DNA of 64,000 bases from a virus. Shown here one piece after another: positions 33,958-39,965 of the stretch; the stretch's first letter is position 1, and each line of letters opens with the position of its first letter. The position numbers were made by a program, and so were the translations under genes. Location: the IMG/VR virus record IMGVR_UViG_3300037961_005106, positions 1 to 64,000 of that record. One strand, given 5' to 3'. The notes under the pieces were generated by a model. That model made no database searches. It was not told where the DNA came from and saw only the letters and a list, made by a program, of their open reading frames with translations.

Positions 33958-34149
33958 TTATTGTTCCTTAATGTTTGCCAAGTATCTAGCATATGCTCCC
34001 CTCTTTGGGGCACGATACTTTCTATTCTGTGGCTGTGGCTTCTTAGTTACATAGACACGCTGTCCGTTTCGCATGTAGTAAAGACCTCCGCGTTTACCTT
34101 CGATGAGCTCAACGTTAGTAGGCAATGCGCTTACATGATTCAACGTCAT
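33958..34149 (-). CDS. Small basic protein, PBCV basic adaptor-like
   Basis: 63 residues. LIEGKRGGLYYMRNGQRVYVTKK matches the short GxRGGxYY...GxxVYV pattern of the PBCV-type basic adaptor domain, found in viral proteins attached to diverse partners. The tail is Lys/Arg-rich. Starts in an ATGA overlap with the DUF4236-like gene. Confidence 0.65.
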   Translation of the reverse strand: MTLNHVSALPTNVELIEGKRGGLYYMRNGQRVYVTKKPQPQNRKYRAPKRGAYARYLANIKEQ

Positions 34150-34418
34150 TCGTTGTCAGACCACATGTCAGGTTTAGAGTTGTGCTCCGGCAGATCAGGA
34201 GTCCTGAAGTCTGGGAGCTCAGTCGATACTACATTACGGAAGCTGATTCCGGTACCGGGGAGCCCTAAAGATCCCCGGATGCCGTGTTCGCTAAGGTTTG
34301 CTGTGACTTGGAAGGGACCAACCTTGATTGTCTTGGAGTAGGACTTAACACCACGTTCAGTGATGTTGATGCCTGCAATAGTTTTGTCAAAGTTGATCAG
34401 TGATTTCTTTCGTGCCAT
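34146..34418 (-). CDS. DUF4236-like protein
   Basis: 90 residues from ATG 34418 (MARKKSLINFDKTIAG). The repeat-like beta pattern IKVGPFQVTANLSEHGIRGSLGLPGTGISFRN is that of DUF4236 (ending in PGTGxSxR). Family role unknown. A longer start at 34445 is possible. Confidence 0.7.
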   Translation of the reverse strand: MARKKSLINFDKTIAGINITERGVKSYSKTIKVGPFQVTANLSEHGIRGSLGLPGTGISFRNVVSTELPDFRTPDLPEHNSKPDMWSDNE

Positions 34419-34575
34419 GGTTTGTGTGTTGGAGTGAAGTGACAAAGAAGTAACTAGCTGTATCTCTATGATGTTTGATATGTACGTCAGTCTTGGAGCA
34501 TCTGATTCTTAACTCAGTGCCATCCGGTAAGATAACAAAGAGTGTTTGCTCAGGTAGTGCATCAATTGTTGGCAT
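34387..34575 (-). CDS. Small protein of unknown function
   Basis: 62 residues from ATG 34575 (PTIDALPEQTLFVILPDGTELRIRC). Beta-rich N-terminus. Overlaps the next gene's start by 32 nt in another frame; the last ~15 residues are therefore less certain. Confidence 0.5.
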   Translation of the reverse strand: MPTIDALPEQTLFVILPDGTELRIRCSKTDVHIKHHRDTASYFFVTSLQHTNHGTKEITDQL

Positions 34576-34615
34576 AGAATACAATGAATGATAAGGTTTG
34601 CTTATGTCCTGGATG

Positions 34616-34867
34616 TTATTTCCAGTACATTTGACGGATGTAATACCAAAGTACTTCTTCAGTTAAGCTGCACCCTGGGTTCTCCGCCAATAACTTAACT
34701 GCTTCGTCAAGTTCTTTTTGTGAACCATTGGCATAAGTAACGGACCATGCAACATCTTCCATGCGTTCCCATAAAGCTGTAGCTTCTGGGGTTAACTTGG
34801 AATGACGAGGTAGATCACGTCCTTTTGCTTCATAATGTTCACCATAAATGTCTTTAACTGTGTCCAT
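34616..34867 (-). CDS. Small helical protein
   Basis: 83 residues (MDTVKDIYGEHYEAKGRDLPRH), helical with ALWERMEDVAWSVTYANGS. No domain recognised. Led by L1 copy 7. Confidence 0.6.
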   Translation of the reverse strand: MDTVKDIYGEHYEAKGRDLPRHSKLTPEATALWERMEDVAWSVTYANGSQKELDEAVKLLAENPGCSLTEEVLWYYIRQMYWK

Positions 34868-34895
34868 AAATTAAGTTAAGTTGACATGAAAAAGC

Positions 34896-34923
34896 CTGGG
34901 ACTTACGCATGATAGCTGCCCAG
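34896..34923 (-). promoter_or_regulatory. Leader element L1, copy 7
   Basis: Minus reading CTGGGCAGC ... GCGTAAGTCCCAG; outer stem CTGGG/CCCAG replaces CTAGG/CCTAG, a paired compensatory change. 28 nt before ATG 34867. Confidence 0.73.
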
Positions 34924-34950
34924 AAGTGAGTTAGAGTCTGTTGTTAGTAT

Positions 34951-35319
34951 CTAGCAATAGTGAGGCCGCTCGGTGGGATAGTGTGTTGCATACCCTGAGC
35001 CGAGGGTGGCCTGAGTTGCGGAAAGATTTCGACTGTCACAGATGCTTCCTTGGTTGAATAGGTCGTAATGTTTCGTGAGTTCGAGGCAACGTCTGATGCA
35101 TTGCTTTTTGGAGAAGATGCAGTGGGTGGCGATGGCTTGACCAACTTCGTACCACCATCCTCCTTCTTCTGGCCCACCGTACGCTTGGTAGACTTCGTGG
35201 ATTTTGATTGTCTTTGGGGCTTCACCACTAAAGCTTTCTGCCCAGTTGTATTGGTCAATCCAATATCTTGTTGCGCCTGTACGGGGGTAACGTTTGAGGT
35301 AGGCGTTTGCGAGGGCCAT
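34951..35319 (-). CDS. Conserved small phage protein
   Basis: 122 residues. HEVYQAYGGPEEGGWWYEVGQAI is a recognisable conserved stretch in phage proteins of unknown role; a Cys-rich centre CIFSKKQCIRRCLEL follows. I preferred this frame over a longer overlapping one (to 35504), which is low-complexity and basic. Confidence 0.65.
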   Translation of the reverse strand: MALANAYLKRYPRTGATRYWIDQYNWAESFSGEAPKTIKIHEVYQAYGGPEEGGWWYEVGQAIATHCIFSKKQCIRRCLELTKHYDLFNQGSICDSRNLSATQATLGSGYATHYPTERPHYC

Positions 35320-35373
35320 AGAAGAAGTGATAGAAGAGCAAGAATGTGATCGATGATGTGGTATTCAGTTGTG

Positions 35374-35553
35374 TTAGAACTTCCCATCAGGATGCTGTGA
35401 GATAAAGTTTTCGTAGTCAGGATCAATGCCTTCGGGAGGATCCATTTCCTCTCGCATTGCTTGCTCCTGTTGATAGGCGATGTCAGCAAGGATGTCAATC
35501 TCATCCTGCTTAATTTGTTTAGTGAGGCGGTCGAGTTCAGACATGGTTGACAT
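35374..35553 (-). CDS. Small acidic protein
   Basis: 59 residues from ATG 35553 (MSTMSELDRLTKQIKQDE). An upstream ATG in frame lies inside the L1 element and is unlikely to be used. Acidic helical; ends QHPDGKF. No domain recognised. Confidence 0.55.
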   Translation of the reverse strand: MSTMSELDRLTKQIKQDEIDILADIAYQQEQAMREEMDPPEGIDPDYENFISQHPDGKF

Positions 35554-35580
35554 GATGTTAAATTGAATGGGTATTAAAGA

Positions 35581-35643
35581 CTGGGACTTACGTTGTTGAG
35601 GTACTCCAGGTATTGGCCTGATGTAATTCGACATACTGCCCAG
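35581..35643 (-). promoter_or_regulatory. Leader element L1, copy 8 (long insert)
   Basis: Minus reading starts CTGGGCAGTATG and ends ACGTAAGTCCCAG with 38 nt between, longer than other copies. Outer stem kept. 27 nt before ATG 35553. Confidence 0.68.
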
Positions 35644-35649
35644 TGCATT

Positions 35650-36009
35650 TTACTGAGGTGGACTACATGCATCAGCGTAGAGAAAACTACCGCTCCAGTC
35701 AGCCTTATGTAACGCAGCCGCATAAGAACTGTCGTTTAATAAGTTGTAACGTACTTGACGTATTGGAGAACAATAGGAGGCAGGCTTGTAAACATTCCCT
35801 TTGCTATCAATGAAGCACCATGTTTCAGTAGTAGGACCACCCAACATGTTCTTCCATGAGATTGTTAGCTCAAGTCTGATGTACTTTCTACCTTGGTATT
35901 GACGGAATGTAAGAGATTTCTCACGTTCCTTAACACCTTTTCGATAGTACTTACTGATGGCAGACTCAGTAAGGTTGTTGATGCGTTCTTGAAGGATTGA
36001 TGTTGTCAT
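35650..36009 (-). CDS. Conserved small phage protein
   Basis: 119 residues. A helical N-terminus then beta-rich RKYIRLELTISWKNMLGGPTT, ETWCFIDSKGNVYKPASY and SYAAALHKADWSGSFLYA. Conserved-looking cyanophage small protein without assigned function. Confidence 0.65.
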   Translation of the reverse strand: MTTSILQERINNLTESAISKYYRKGVKEREKSLTFRQYQGRKYIRLELTISWKNMLGGPTTETWCFIDSKGNVYKPASYCSPIRQVRYNLLNDSSYAAALHKADWSGSFLYADACSPPQ

Positions 36010-36011
36010 GA

Positions 36012-36209
36012 TTAACAGGCAGGTCCATAGTATTTCTCCAGCCCCCTGGGACAGACCGGTGACTCATAGTTGAGTGCATAAGTGCCTGCACCTATCAGTG
36101 CTAGGCATGTAATGACACCAACAATGATGGGCGCTGTGAGAGGGGGACGGGAGTATGAATCGAGTGTGACGTACTTGTTCTTGCCAAGACGTACTGTGTG
36201 AATTGCCAT
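36012..36209 (-). CDS. Small single-pass membrane protein
   Basis: 65 residues from ATG 36209, 1 nt after the upstream stop. One membrane segment (APIIVGVITCLALIGAGTYAL) and a Cys-containing outer tail (CPRGLEKYYGPAC) that could form a disulfide. Unknown function. Confidence 0.62.
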   Translation of the reverse strand: MAIHTVRLGKNKYVTLDSYSRPPLTAPIIVGVITCLALIGAGTYALNYESPVCPRGLEKYYGPAC

Positions 36210-36210
36210 G

Positions 36211-36474
36211 TCAAGTCTGCGTATTGAGTTTGAAGGTGTCAAGATGTTTAGTAATGAAACCAGAATCCCAGATAGTAGGTAAGCATTGCTCACTTACTGT
36301 TTCTTGGATGCCATCGACAATGGTCATGACACGACACCAATTAGTGTTCTTGTCAGGATGATGTGCGATAACGCAGGCAGTATAGTCATCTCCTTCTGAG
36401 AAGACCATCCACTTAAGTTCCTGGGCTTGTTTGATTGCCCATTCCCTAAGCTCACTAGTCGTTGGTGAAGTCAT
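36211..36474 (-). CDS. Small protein of unknown function
   Basis: 87 residues, helical N-terminus (ELREWAIKQAQELKW), then a beta sheet region with ACVIAHHPDKNTNWCRVM. No domain recognised. Led by L1 copy 9. Confidence 0.6.
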   Translation of the reverse strand: MTSPTTSELREWAIKQAQELKWMVFSEGDDYTACVIAHHPDKNTNWCRVMTIVDGIQETVSEQCLPTIWDSGFITKHLDTFKLNTQT

Positions 36475-36493
36475 TTGGAATTGAATGAGGTGT

Positions 36494-36529
36494 ACCCTGG
36501 GACTTATACACTGATGTGATGCCCAGGGT
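36494..36529 (-). promoter_or_regulatory. Leader element L1, copy 9
   Basis: Minus reading ACCCTGGGCATCACA then GTATAAGTCCCAGGGT. Outer stem extends to 8 bp; the G of GTAAGT is replaced (TATAAGT). 19 nt before ATG 36474. Confidence 0.72.
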
Positions 36530-36592
36530 GTAGTTATAGTTACAATTTAGTTGTAAAGAGATGCATACAATTACTACAGTTGAATTAATAGA

Positions 36593-36673
36593 ATGGCAGT
36601 AGCAACAGTTGTATGCATGCTCGGGATGAGTGCGTTAGGTGCTTGGTTATTTACACCGCGTACTCGTATGTGA
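36593..36673 (+). CDS. Possible 26-residue membrane peptide
   Basis: MAVATVVCMLGMSALGAWLF then TPRTRM: a short hydrophobic peptide with a basic end on the plus strand. Its end overlaps the convergent membrane-protein gene. Weak evidence: size and hydrophobicity only. Confidence 0.3.
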   Translation: MAVATVVCMLGMSALGAWLFTPRTRM

Positions 36674-37010
36674 ACTGACGCTCTAGTTGATGCCAAGCAT
36701 TACGACAAGCGTCATAGATCTCCTTGCGATTCTTATACACAATCACTGCTCCTTCCCAGGTAAGCTGAGTTAGCAGAATGATTAATGCAATCGCATGGAT
36801 AATTAACCACCGTAGTGGTTTATGTAGATGTCTACGGTAGAACTTACCTACCTGGTAGCCAGCATTGTATGTGTGACGAACGAGGTTCGCCATGAAGTTG
36901 AGGCAGAACAGAATAGCTGTGATGCTAAACAGTTCGCCGCCGATAGCGTAAAGACGTACGGCAGCAGTGATGAAGCTGTCAACATGAGACAGCAGATGAA
37001 GAGTAGTCAT
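36651..37010 (-). CDS. Small two-pass membrane protein
   Basis: 119 residues. Two hydrophobic segments (LFSITAILFCLNFMANLV; WLIIHAIALIILLTQLTW) separated by a basic loop YRRHLHKPLRW. Unknown function. Led by L2 copy 1. Confidence 0.65.
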   Translation of the reverse strand: MTTLHLLSHVDSFITAAVRLYAIGGELFSITAILFCLNFMANLVRHTYNAGYQVGKFYRRHLHKPLRWLIIHAIALIILLTQLTWEGAVIVYKNRKEIYDACRNAWHQLERQFTYEYAV

Positions 37011-37033
37011 GAGTTTGAATTGAATAAAGGATT

Positions 37034-37085
37034 GTGCAGGAGTGAGTCCTGCAGAAAACCCCCGAAGGGGCTTAGTGCAGAAGTC
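37034..37085 (-). promoter_or_regulatory. Leader element L2, copy 1
   Basis: Minus reading: TTCTGCACTAAG, a CCCCTTCGGGG hairpin, TTTTCTGCAGGACTC and a TGCAGGA/TCCTGCA stem. Begins just after the upstream stop (37084). Confidence 0.65.
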
Positions 37086-37410
37086 ATTTAGACATAAGAC
37101 TTTCTAGGTATTCACGTTCAAGGCAAATACCGTAGTTGTAGTAGTCTTTCATCTCTTCCCATAGATCTTTAACCCTGGTAGGCATCTCCATCAATGTACG
37201 AACATCGATGTCAATCCATTCATAGTTACCATCGAAGTTTGGCGTTGCAACGATGCCCCACTTTTGGAAGTGAAGCTGTGTTGATTCACCACCGTACCAA
37301 GCGATACGATAGATACGTTTGTCAGCATCGACAGGACGATCAGGTTGATAGATAAGAAGATCACGTTTGATAGACGGCCAGGTGGATGGGTCGTCAGTGT
37401 ATTCAGTCAT
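37084..37410 (-). CDS. Conserved small phage protein
   Basis: 108 residues. RIYRIAWYGGESTQLHFQKWG then WIDIDVRTLMEMPTRVKDLWEEM. Beta-then-helix; acidic. No domain recognised. Led by L2 copy 2. Confidence 0.62.
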   Translation of the reverse strand: MTEYTDDPSTWPSIKRDLLIYQPDRPVDADKRIYRIAWYGGESTQLHFQKWGIVATPNFDGNYEWIDIDVRTLMEMPTRVKDLWEEMKDYYNYGICLEREYLESLMSK

Positions 37411-37435
37411 TGGTTTGACTTAAGTTGAGTTGAAC

Positions 37436-37487
37436 ACAGGATGTAGAGTCCTGCAGAGAAGGGCCGAAGCCCCTCAGTGCAGAAGTC
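37436..37487 (-). promoter_or_regulatory. Leader element L2, copy 2
   Basis: Minus reading: CTTCTGCACTGAG, then GGGGCTTCGGCCC hairpin (the stem is inverted relative to copy 1 but still pairs around TTCG), then TTCTCTGCAGGACTC. Lies between the stop at 37491 and ATG 37410. Confidence 0.65.
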
Positions 37488-37490
37488 AGG

Positions 37491-37637
37491 TTACTTCCTT
37501 CTACCTTGATAGATTTTGAAAGCAAGGAAAGCACATGCAGCACCAACTGGTAGGCCGACTAAAGCAGCCATACCAATAATGCCAGCACTTGTTCCATAAG
37601 ATACAAGATCATCGGTAGATTTAGAGAGTTTGGTCAT
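37491..37637 (-). CDS. Small membrane protein
   Basis: 48 residues; membrane segment GIIGMAALVGLPVGAACAFLAF and a basic end KIYQGRRK. Overlaps the upstream gene's stop by 4 nt (ATGA). Confidence 0.58.
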   Translation of the reverse strand: MTKLSKSTDDLVSYGTSAGIIGMAALVGLPVGAACAFLAFKIYQGRRK

Positions 37638-37828
37638 TGACCTAGATAGCGAATGTGCATACAAGCTTTAGCATCACCTACCCACGATGTTAACGTGACT
37701 ATGCGATGGTAATCAGGTTGAGCTCTGCAAGTCTCTATTGCACGTTGGTTCAGATGCTTCTGACCAGCAACAGATAGAAGACCTCCTAAACCTATGCCTA
37801 GAATTACAGCAAGGTACGACTTAGCCAT
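37634..37828 (-). CDS. Small membrane-anchored protein
   Basis: 64 residues; N-terminal hydrophobic anchor (YLAVILGIGLGGLLSVAG) and a soluble tail with two Cys. Could be a signal-anchored periplasmic protein. Coupled to the next gene. Confidence 0.6.
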   Translation of the reverse strand: MAKSYLAVILGIGLGGLLSVAGQKHLNQRAIETCRAQPDYHRIVTLTSWVGDAKACMHIRYLGQ

Positions 37829-37846
37829 AGTTACAAATAAGAATGA

Positions 37847-37872
37847 AGAAAAAAGGGGACTTTACAGCCCCC
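37847..37872 (-). terminator. Candidate minus-strand terminator
   Basis: Minus reading GGGGCTGTAAAGTCCCC followed by six T, just after the stop of the gene at 37881-38246. The loop and flank (GTAAAGTCCCC) resemble L1, so it may be a terminator-like relative. Confidence 0.55.
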
Positions 37873-37880
37873 TGGTTTGG

Positions 37881-38246
37881 TCAGGAAACAATAGATGCTT
37901 CAACAACTACTGCTTCAACATCTGGAGCACCATGGTGGCGTGTGTGTGCTTGTTGATACTTCACTTCACGCTCATCACGTGAGCGCTTATAGGTATCACC
38001 CTGTTCTGCTGAGCAGGTATGCACGTTGCCACGGGCACTGACATAGATGTAACAGTTATGTTCTTGTGACCACTGACCTTGATGATAAGCAAGGGCTTCA
38101 TCGTTGTACTCATAACCGAACTTGACGGTATGAGTTTTCTTGAAGCCATCCTCATCTGTCCAACAGGCTGAGAGCCTGGTGAGACGATCAGCTTCTTCTT
38201 CGATCATCTGGATGGAAGGAACCATCAGTCGCAATGCGTTAAGCAT
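37881..38246 (-). CDS. Protein of unknown function in L3 operon
   Basis: 121 residues from ATG 38246 (MLNALRLMVPSIQMIEEEADR); longer frames run into the leader element. Beta region CWTDEDGFKKTHTVKFGYEY, HNCYIYVSARGNVHTCSA and a basic helix. Last gene of a four-gene set linked by L3 elements. Confidence 0.6.
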   Translation of the reverse strand: MLNALRLMVPSIQMIEEEADRLTRLSACWTDEDGFKKTHTVKFGYEYNDEALAYHQGQWSQEHNCYIYVSARGNVHTCSAEQGDTYKRSRDEREVKYQQAHTRHHGAPDVEAVVVEASIVS

Positions 38247-38265
38247 GAGTTGCGTTGAGTTGTGT

Positions 38266-38340
38266 GGTGCCCATCTCCACTGAGGGCAATAACTGGACCA
38301 GGGTTTGCACCTGGTCACCCGCTTTAACGGATCAGCTAAG
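38266..38340 (-). promoter_or_regulatory. Leader element L3, copy 1
   Basis: Three adjacent hairpins: TGCCC/GGGCA (38268-38288), ACCAGG/CCTGGT around a 7-nt loop (38297-38315), CCG/CGG around CTTTAA (38319-38330). It fills the gap between the stop at 38332 and ATG 38246. Confidence 0.68.
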
Positions 38341-38565
38341 CAGCTTGATTGCATACTTGGCAATCTCTGCTGCATGTTCCCTGGTTAGTACCTGGGAGTG
38401 TCCGTCCTCCATCAGATTTCTAATCTGTTGGAAGACAATCTCGCCAGACTCTTCACGAGTAGGAACGTGAGTTTCCTCACGAAGGCGAGTGGGTAACCCC
38501 ATCTCTTGTGCTGCCATCGCATCAGGCGATGTAGCGTAAAGAGCGGAGTTGGTGTAGTTGGTCAC
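38332..38565 (-). CDS. Small protein with GLPTR motif
   Basis: 77 residues from GTG 38565, chosen because AGGAG lies 7 nt upstream and because upstream in-frame ATG lies inside element L3 copy 2. Contains EMGLPTRLREE and a helical, acidic C-terminal half ending EIAKYAIKLLS. Shares GLPTR with the next gene. Confidence 0.58.
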   Translation of the reverse strand: MTNYTNSALYATSPDAMAAQEMGLPTRLREETHVPTREESGEIVFQQIRNLMEDGHSQVLTREHAAEIAKYAIKLLS

Positions 38566-38585
38566 AGGTATTCTCCTGTGTGTGC

Positions 38586-38661
38586 AGTGCCTATCTCTGC
38601 TGGAGGCAATAACTGTCAGGGGCATTGAACCCCTGATGCCAGCCTTTACTGGTCAGCTAAG
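38586..38661 (-). promoter_or_regulatory. Leader element L3, copy 2
   Basis: Hairpins TGCCT/AGGCA (38588-38608), TCAGGGG/CCCCTGA around CATTGAA (38616-38636), CCAG/CTGG around CCTTTA (38639-38652). Stems differ in sequence from copy 1 but keep pairing. Confidence 0.68.
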
Positions 38662-38837
38662 GCAGCTAACTCTGCACGAGTTGGCAGTCCGGCTTCAATG
38701 TCAATTAAATCCTGTTCGCATTCAATGACAGTGTCACCCCCGTAGACGTACGGAGGCTGACCATCTTTCTCAGCCATCTCATTGAGAGTGGTTGGAAAGG
38801 TAAGGTCATAACCGGGAACCTTGTTGTTGGTGCTCAC
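38646..38837 (-). CDS. Small acidic protein with GLPTR motif
   Basis: 63 residues from GTG 38837, with AGGAG upstream. YVYGGDTVIECEQDLIDIEAGLPTRAELAALADQ is acidic and helical. Function unknown. Third gene of the L3 set in map order. Confidence 0.58.
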   Translation of the reverse strand: MSTNNKVPGYDLTFPTTLNEMAEKDGQPPYVYGGDTVIECEQDLIDIEAGLPTRAELAALADQ

Positions 38838-38856
38838 AGGTAACTCCTGCGTGTGC

Positions 38857-38930
38857 GGTACCCATCTCCGCTGTGGGTAAGAAGTGCCAGGGGGATTGCA
38901 CCCCTGGTCCCGCTTTAACGGATCACTTGT
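38857..38930 (-). promoter_or_regulatory. Leader element L3, copy 3
   Basis: Hairpins TACCCA/TGGGTA (38859-38879), CCAGGGG/CCCCTGG around GATTGCA (38887-38907), CCG/CGG around CTTTAA (38910-38921). It follows the stop at 38923 and precedes GTG 38837. Confidence 0.68.
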
Positions 38931-39090
38931 TAAGCAGTTGCTGGTACCAACGGCGAGCCATAGCAACACTGCAACGTGCTTGTTGATCTCTTCCTTGCTG
39001 TCCTTTACGGACAAGCTTGGATACAAGTGCTTGATCTCCTTTGATCTCAAAGAAGTAAACAGCTTGTTTAGTCTCAAGTGCGTAAGACAT
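38923..39090 (-). CDS. Small basic protein, first gene of L3 operon
   Basis: 55 residues (MSYALETKQAVYFFEIKGDQ ... ARCSVAMARRWYQQLLNK). Basic, helical C-terminus. Preceded by TTCCATTCACTTCAACATC, the pyrimidine/CAA leader typical of this block. No domain recognised. Confidence 0.58.
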   Translation of the reverse strand: MSYALETKQAVYFFEIKGDQALVSKLVRKGQQGRDQQARCSVAMARRWYQQLLNK

Positions 39091-39633
39091 GATGTTGAAG
39101 TGAATGGAACGTTGCTACGTTTAACGTCCAGCTTGACGGTTGTTGATCGCTACAATCTTTCTTGGACTTCAGCGCTAGAGAGCGCGAAATAACGAGTAAA
39201 AGGCGGCAAACAACAGATGGAAAGACTGTTTTCCACAGGATTGTGGATTAATTACTGAGTTTTCCACATGACAATTGAATTATTGTCTGTGAAATTCACA
39301 CTGTCCTCCTGACTTCCCACCCAATTCATTCCTTTCATATATACAAAGGCCCACCCTTATTTTTTTTCTATACGCATTCGCAGTCGGACAACGTGTGTGA
39401 GGAGTGTTAGGTAATTATTAACCCATTTCGGGTAAAAAGTTGGCGTTTTAAACAAAAAATAGGTTGCACAAAAAGTCGTCGTTTAGGTATCCCCCTGGTA
39501 ATAATTAGCCCAAACTTTTGTTATTAAAAACTATTGTTTTAATTTACTAATATAACTTTTCATATAAAATTTTGTAGCCCAAAACGTCGTCAAAACTGAC
39601 GTTTACCCCAAACAATTACCCCAAAGTTGCGGG
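39091..39633. other. Gene-free region, candidate replication origin
   Basis: 543 bp without a supported gene. It holds two perfect TTTTCCACA boxes (39229-39237, 39260-39268) and an inverse TGTGGATTA (39242-39250) between them, matching the cyanobacterial DnaA box. AT-rich DNA follows (39340-39570). Repeats on the minus strand: GTTTTGGGCTAC (39574-39585), GTTTGGGCTAA (39505-39515) and two TTTGGGGTAA 13 nt apart (39603-39625), related to the array at 11.3 kb. Origin and/or early promoter region inferred. Confidence 0.65.
39229..39268. other. Cluster of three DnaA boxes
   Basis: TTTTCCACA, TGTGGATTA (inverse, TAATCCACA) and TTTTCCACA within 40 bp. Suggests recruitment of host DnaA. Confidence 0.65.
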
Positions 39634-39873
39634 TTACTTCCGTGCTAAATCTTTATATGCTTTAGCTGCTTTAGCTGCTTCTCCCATTTTTCCGGTATCA
39701 CCAATTTCACGGGCTAATTCACGCTTAGCACCCTGGGCAAAAGTCTGTACTTCTAGGGGTGTAGCCCCTTTATCAGCCATATCCTGCGCTGCAGTAGCAA
39801 TACCTTCCAGTGCAACACCGCGTTGTAGGTTTTGTTCTTTTGTAAGCGGGGCTTCTAACATGTTATCTGCCAC
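39634..39873 (-). CDS. Small helical protein before late module
   Basis: 79 residues, all helical (LTKEQNLQRGVALEGIATAAQDMADKG). Ends KMGEAAKAAKAYKDLARK, similar in style to the Lys/Ala-rich small proteins of the virion module (for example 49526-49687). Divergent from the first late gene. Confidence 0.6.
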   Translation of the reverse strand: MADNMLEAPLTKEQNLQRGVALEGIATAAQDMADKGATPLEVQTFAQGAKRELAREIGDTGKMGEAAKAAKAYKDLARK

Positions 39874-39965
39874 TTTTTATAGATATAGTCTATCTTAAGT
39901 ACAATTTTCTAAATTTTTCGGCTTAAAATAAGTTTATTAGTCAATAATTAGTTGATATTAAGTAA
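39874..39965. promoter_or_regulatory. Divergent late/early promoter region
   Basis: 92 bp AT-rich gap. CTTAAAATAAG at 39922-39932 points to the plus-strand late module and equals the motif at 15708. An imperfect palindrome TATAGATATAGTCTATC lies near the minus gene start. Confidence 0.5.

Noticed and set aside
33946-34341. 131-codon plus-strand frame
   Set aside because: Antisense to two well-supported small genes and without domain signal.
34944-35504. 186-codon minus-strand frame overlapping 34951-35319
   Set aside because: Ser/Thr/Lys-rich without a pattern, while the shorter frame has a recognisable conserved stretch (YQAYGGPEEGGWW).
38266-38930. L3 hairpin 2 (minus reading GGTTCAATG-like loop) as a tRNA T arm
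   Set aside because: Loops resemble a T loop but no acceptor, D or anticodon arms fit around them; three-hairpin order does not give a cloverleaf.
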